From contig DLAA01000109.1 in the NCBI GenBank assembly GCA_002493835.1, positions 1 to 5,573 on the forward strand: a stretch of 5,573 nucleotides of DNA, written 5' to 3'. The notes beneath the pieces are model-generated. The model had not been told where the DNA came from and ran no database searches. It worked only from the letters and a program-made list of their open reading frames with translations. The stretch is from Lachnospiraceae bacterium UBA7060. GTDB lineage: Bacteria > Bacillota > Clostridia > Lachnospirales > Lachnospiraceae. Shown here in pieces: positions 4,541 to 5,573 of the stretch. A program made the translations under genes and the position numbers. Position 1 is the stretch's first letter. Each line of letters opens with the position of its first letter.

Positions 4541-5009
4541 TACAGGGTTAAGGCATACACGCTTCGGGAGGAATCCACGGAAAGCGGCACAAGGTATTTT
4601 ATCAGCTTTAAGGACGGGCAGGGCAAATCCCACGAGTTGGAAGTGTCGGAACAGTTCTTTATGGAGTTTCGGCAGATGGAGCGCAGGAACAGGAATCTTT
4701 TCTAATGGGACGAGCGGCACAGGGAGTTTAACGAGGTATGGGACGAAACCCTTTACAGACGGGCGTTGCGTGTGCCTAAGAGCCTTGATGAACGCATGGT
4801 TGAGGAAGAACGGAATGAAACGCTCTATAAGGCGGTTGGGAGCCTTCCAGAGATACAAAGGCGGCGTTTCCTGCTCTACTACGAGTATGAGTTCAATTTT
4901 TACCAAATCGCCGCTATGGAGCATTGCACCGCTTCGGCAATACAGAAATCTGTTGCGATTGCAAAGGAGAAAGTAAAGGCGGAAATTGAAGAAATATCTC
5001 CAACCGTGA
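4535..5009 (+). pseudogene. Sigma-70-region-4-like regulator 3, broken by a stop codon and probable frameshift
   Basis: From ATG 4535 (AGGAGG at 4521-4526, 8 nt before it) the frame encodes 56 residues ending RRNRNLF, then meets TAA at 4703-4705. The same frame continues sensibly past it with WDERHREFNEVWDETLYRRA and a region-4-like helix-turn-helix: LPEIQRRRFLLYYEYEF (104-120), FYQIAAMEHCTASAIQKSVA (122-141) and a basic end. CAA in place of TAA would give the NLFQWDERH that I recall for intact relatives, so one C-to-T change at 4703 explains the break. A second lesion is likely at 4988-4993. Dropping one G gives EKYLQP and TGA at 5007-5009, a natural end near 157 residues, whereas the present frame runs on to 5287 through the next gene. 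Restart inside (ATG 4796 is the best) would give only the DNA-binding part, with no clear ribosome binding site. Probably non-functional unless the stop is read through. Confidence 0.75.
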
Positions 5010-5068
5010 CCGACACCGCCCGAAAAAGAAATCTGTTTTTTATTTGTGTGGGATTGGCGGCATTACAT

Positions 5069-5092
5069 ACTCTCACTTTTTTCCGTGGGAGT
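5069..5092 (+). promoter_or_regulatory. Stem-loop before the ATPase leader ORF
   Basis: ACTCTCAC (5069-5076) pairs with GTGGGAGT (5085-5092), eight positions with one G-U wobble and an 8-nt loop of six Ts and two Cs. A T-run does not follow at once (AAATC, then TATTTTT at 5098-5104), so it is a weak terminator candidate at best. The gap 5010-5120 otherwise shows nothing beyond the ribosome binding site at 5104-5111. Confidence 0.4.
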
Positions 5093-5120
5093 AAATCTAT
5101 TTTTAAGGAGGTCAACGCCT

Positions 5121-5207
5121 ATGTGCAACGAAAACAAAGACACCGCCCGAAAGGAGGAAAGCCATGCAGAAGTTACAGACAGTCAACGCCGAAACGCTCC
5201 TTTATGA
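5121..5207 (+). CDS. Small ORF overlapping the start of the AAA ATPase gene
   Basis: A 28-residue hydrophilic frame beginning MCNENKDTARKEE, preceded by TAAGGAGG (5104-5111), the strongest ribosome binding site of the region, 9 nt before its ATG. It runs 44 nt into the ATPase gene in another frame, and the ATPase ribosome binding site AAGGAGG (5151-5157) lies inside it as codons for K and E. I know no family for it. A leader ORF that keeps the ATPase start open or couples translation is the simplest reading; a real small protein cannot be excluded. Confidence 0.5.
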   Translation: MCNENKDTARKEESHAEVTDSQRRNAPL

Positions 5208-5573
5208 ACCGCTTGAGAAACCATCCTTTGTGGTGGACAGCCTTATCCCGACAGGCTTATCGCTGTTCTGCGGCTCACAGAAGATAGGCAAAAGCTGGCT
5301 CATGCTGAAGCTATGCTTATGCGTGTCGCAGGGAATCCCTTTATGGGATATGCCGACAATGGAGGGCGATGTGCTTTACCTCTGCCTTGAGGACACGTTC
5401 TGCCGCATACAGGACAGGTTATTTCGTTTGACGGACGAAGCAAGCGGGCGGCTCCACTTTGCCGTGGCAAGCTGCAAGCTGTCAGACGGTCTTATCGTGC
5501 AGCTTGAAGATTATCTGAAAGATTACCCAGACAGCAGGCTCATTGTCATTGATACCTTGCAGAAAGTCCGTAC
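5164..5573 (+). CDS. RepA/DnaB-like AAA family ATPase (partial, runs off the right edge)
   Basis: The first 136 codons of a RecA-fold ATPase. Walker A is GSQKIGKS (37-44), the segment GDVLYLCLEDT (68-78) matches the strand and acidic turn typical of the AAA_25/RepA-like group, and Walker B is LIVID (126-130). Proteins of this group include the hexameric RepA helicase of RSF1010 and ATPases next to the mobilization or replication genes of integrative elements. Here it probably helps replicate or mobilize the element. The ATG at 5164 has AAGGAGG (5151-5157) 6 nt upstream, and MQKLQTVNAETLLYEPLEKP is a plausible N-terminus. It follows the sigma-like cluster in the same direction and overlaps the 28-codon ORF. 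Sensor, arginine-finger and C-terminal parts lie outside the window, so helicase and simple ATPase cannot be told apart. Confidence 0.85.
   Translation, partial: MQKLQTVNAETLLYEPLEKPSFVVDSLIPTGLSLFCGSQKIGKSWLMLKLCLCVSQGIPLWDMPTMEGDVLYLCLEDTFCRIQDRLFRLTDEASGRLHFAVASCKLSDGLIVQLEDYLKDYPDSRLIVIDTLQKVR

Noticed and set aside
4703..4705. TAA as a recoded sense codon.
   Set aside because: Known selenocysteine and pyrrolysine recoding use TGA and TAG, and tet(O) and the KTR gene here use TAA as normal stops. A mutation is simpler.
4403..4924. A 173-codon open frame on the - strand.
   Set aside because: It lies opposite two sigma-like genes with better start signals and motifs, has no ribosome binding site, and its protein shows no recognisable pattern.
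4494..4976. A 160-codon + strand frame overlapping the third regulator gene.
   Set aside because: Its composition (rich in Arg, Ser and Gly) is that of a shifted reading of the real gene, and it lacks a ribosome binding site; the 4535 frame carries the helix-turn-helix.
1..5573. CRISPR array, tRNA or rRNA genes, insertion sequence ends, or integration sites.
   Set aside because: No regularly spaced repeats, no cloverleaf or rRNA-like segments, and no transposase, terminal inverted repeats or flanking duplications could be seen. The element's ends must lie outside.

Overview
The window looks like a stretch of an integrative or mobilizable element from a Gram-positive bacterium of the Bacillota, probably a gut clostridial lineage or a streptococcus that shares its mobile pool. 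The reasons are the strong AGGAGG-type ribosome binding sites, a textbook TTGACA-17-TATAAT promoter, many intrinsic terminators, a TnpV-family gene, a tetracycline ribosomal protection gene of the tet(O) type with its Cys-rich KTR companion, and a tandem of small sigma-factor-like regulators followed by a RepA/DnaB-like AAA ATPase. Every supported gene is on the + strand. The host cannot be fixed from sequence alone, because tet(O) and such modules move between genera.

Layout. (1) 46-420 is a small TnpV-family gene closed by a terminator at 432-459. (2) 478-786 is a long tet leader. It holds a consensus promoter, a 7-residue leader peptide with a good ribosome binding site, a long inverted repeat, two terminator-like hairpins, and an overlapping frame resembling the orf12 leader peptide of Tn916. 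(3) 787-2706 is an intact 639-residue tet(O). It is followed by a 57-residue Cys-rich KTR gene (2758-2931) and a strong terminator. (4) 2984-3418 has no recognisable gene. It holds two further terminators, a 42-residue ORF of unknown status, and a hairpin that buries the next ribosome binding site. (5) 3419-5009 carries three consecutive sigma-70-region-4-like genes. The first two are intact (170 and 141 residues). The third is broken by an in-frame TAA at 4703 and probably by a one-base insertion near 4991. (6) 5121-5573 holds a 28-codon ORF overlapping the start of a RecA/RepA-like AAA ATPase, which runs off the right edge.

How it fits together. The left half is a drug-inducible resistance cassette, with transcription probably attenuated in the leader until a tetracycline-stalled ribosome relieves it. 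The right half looks like the regulatory and replication or mobilization front end of the element. Sense-strand terminators lie before almost every gene. Two of the sigma-like genes have their ribosome binding site inside a hairpin with the same T-bulge next to GAGG, and the third has its start codon inside a 10-bp stem. Layered RNA-level control of this module is the least explained feature of the window. I see no clearly new enzymatic system; the new content, if any, is in this regulation and in the decayed third sigma-like gene.
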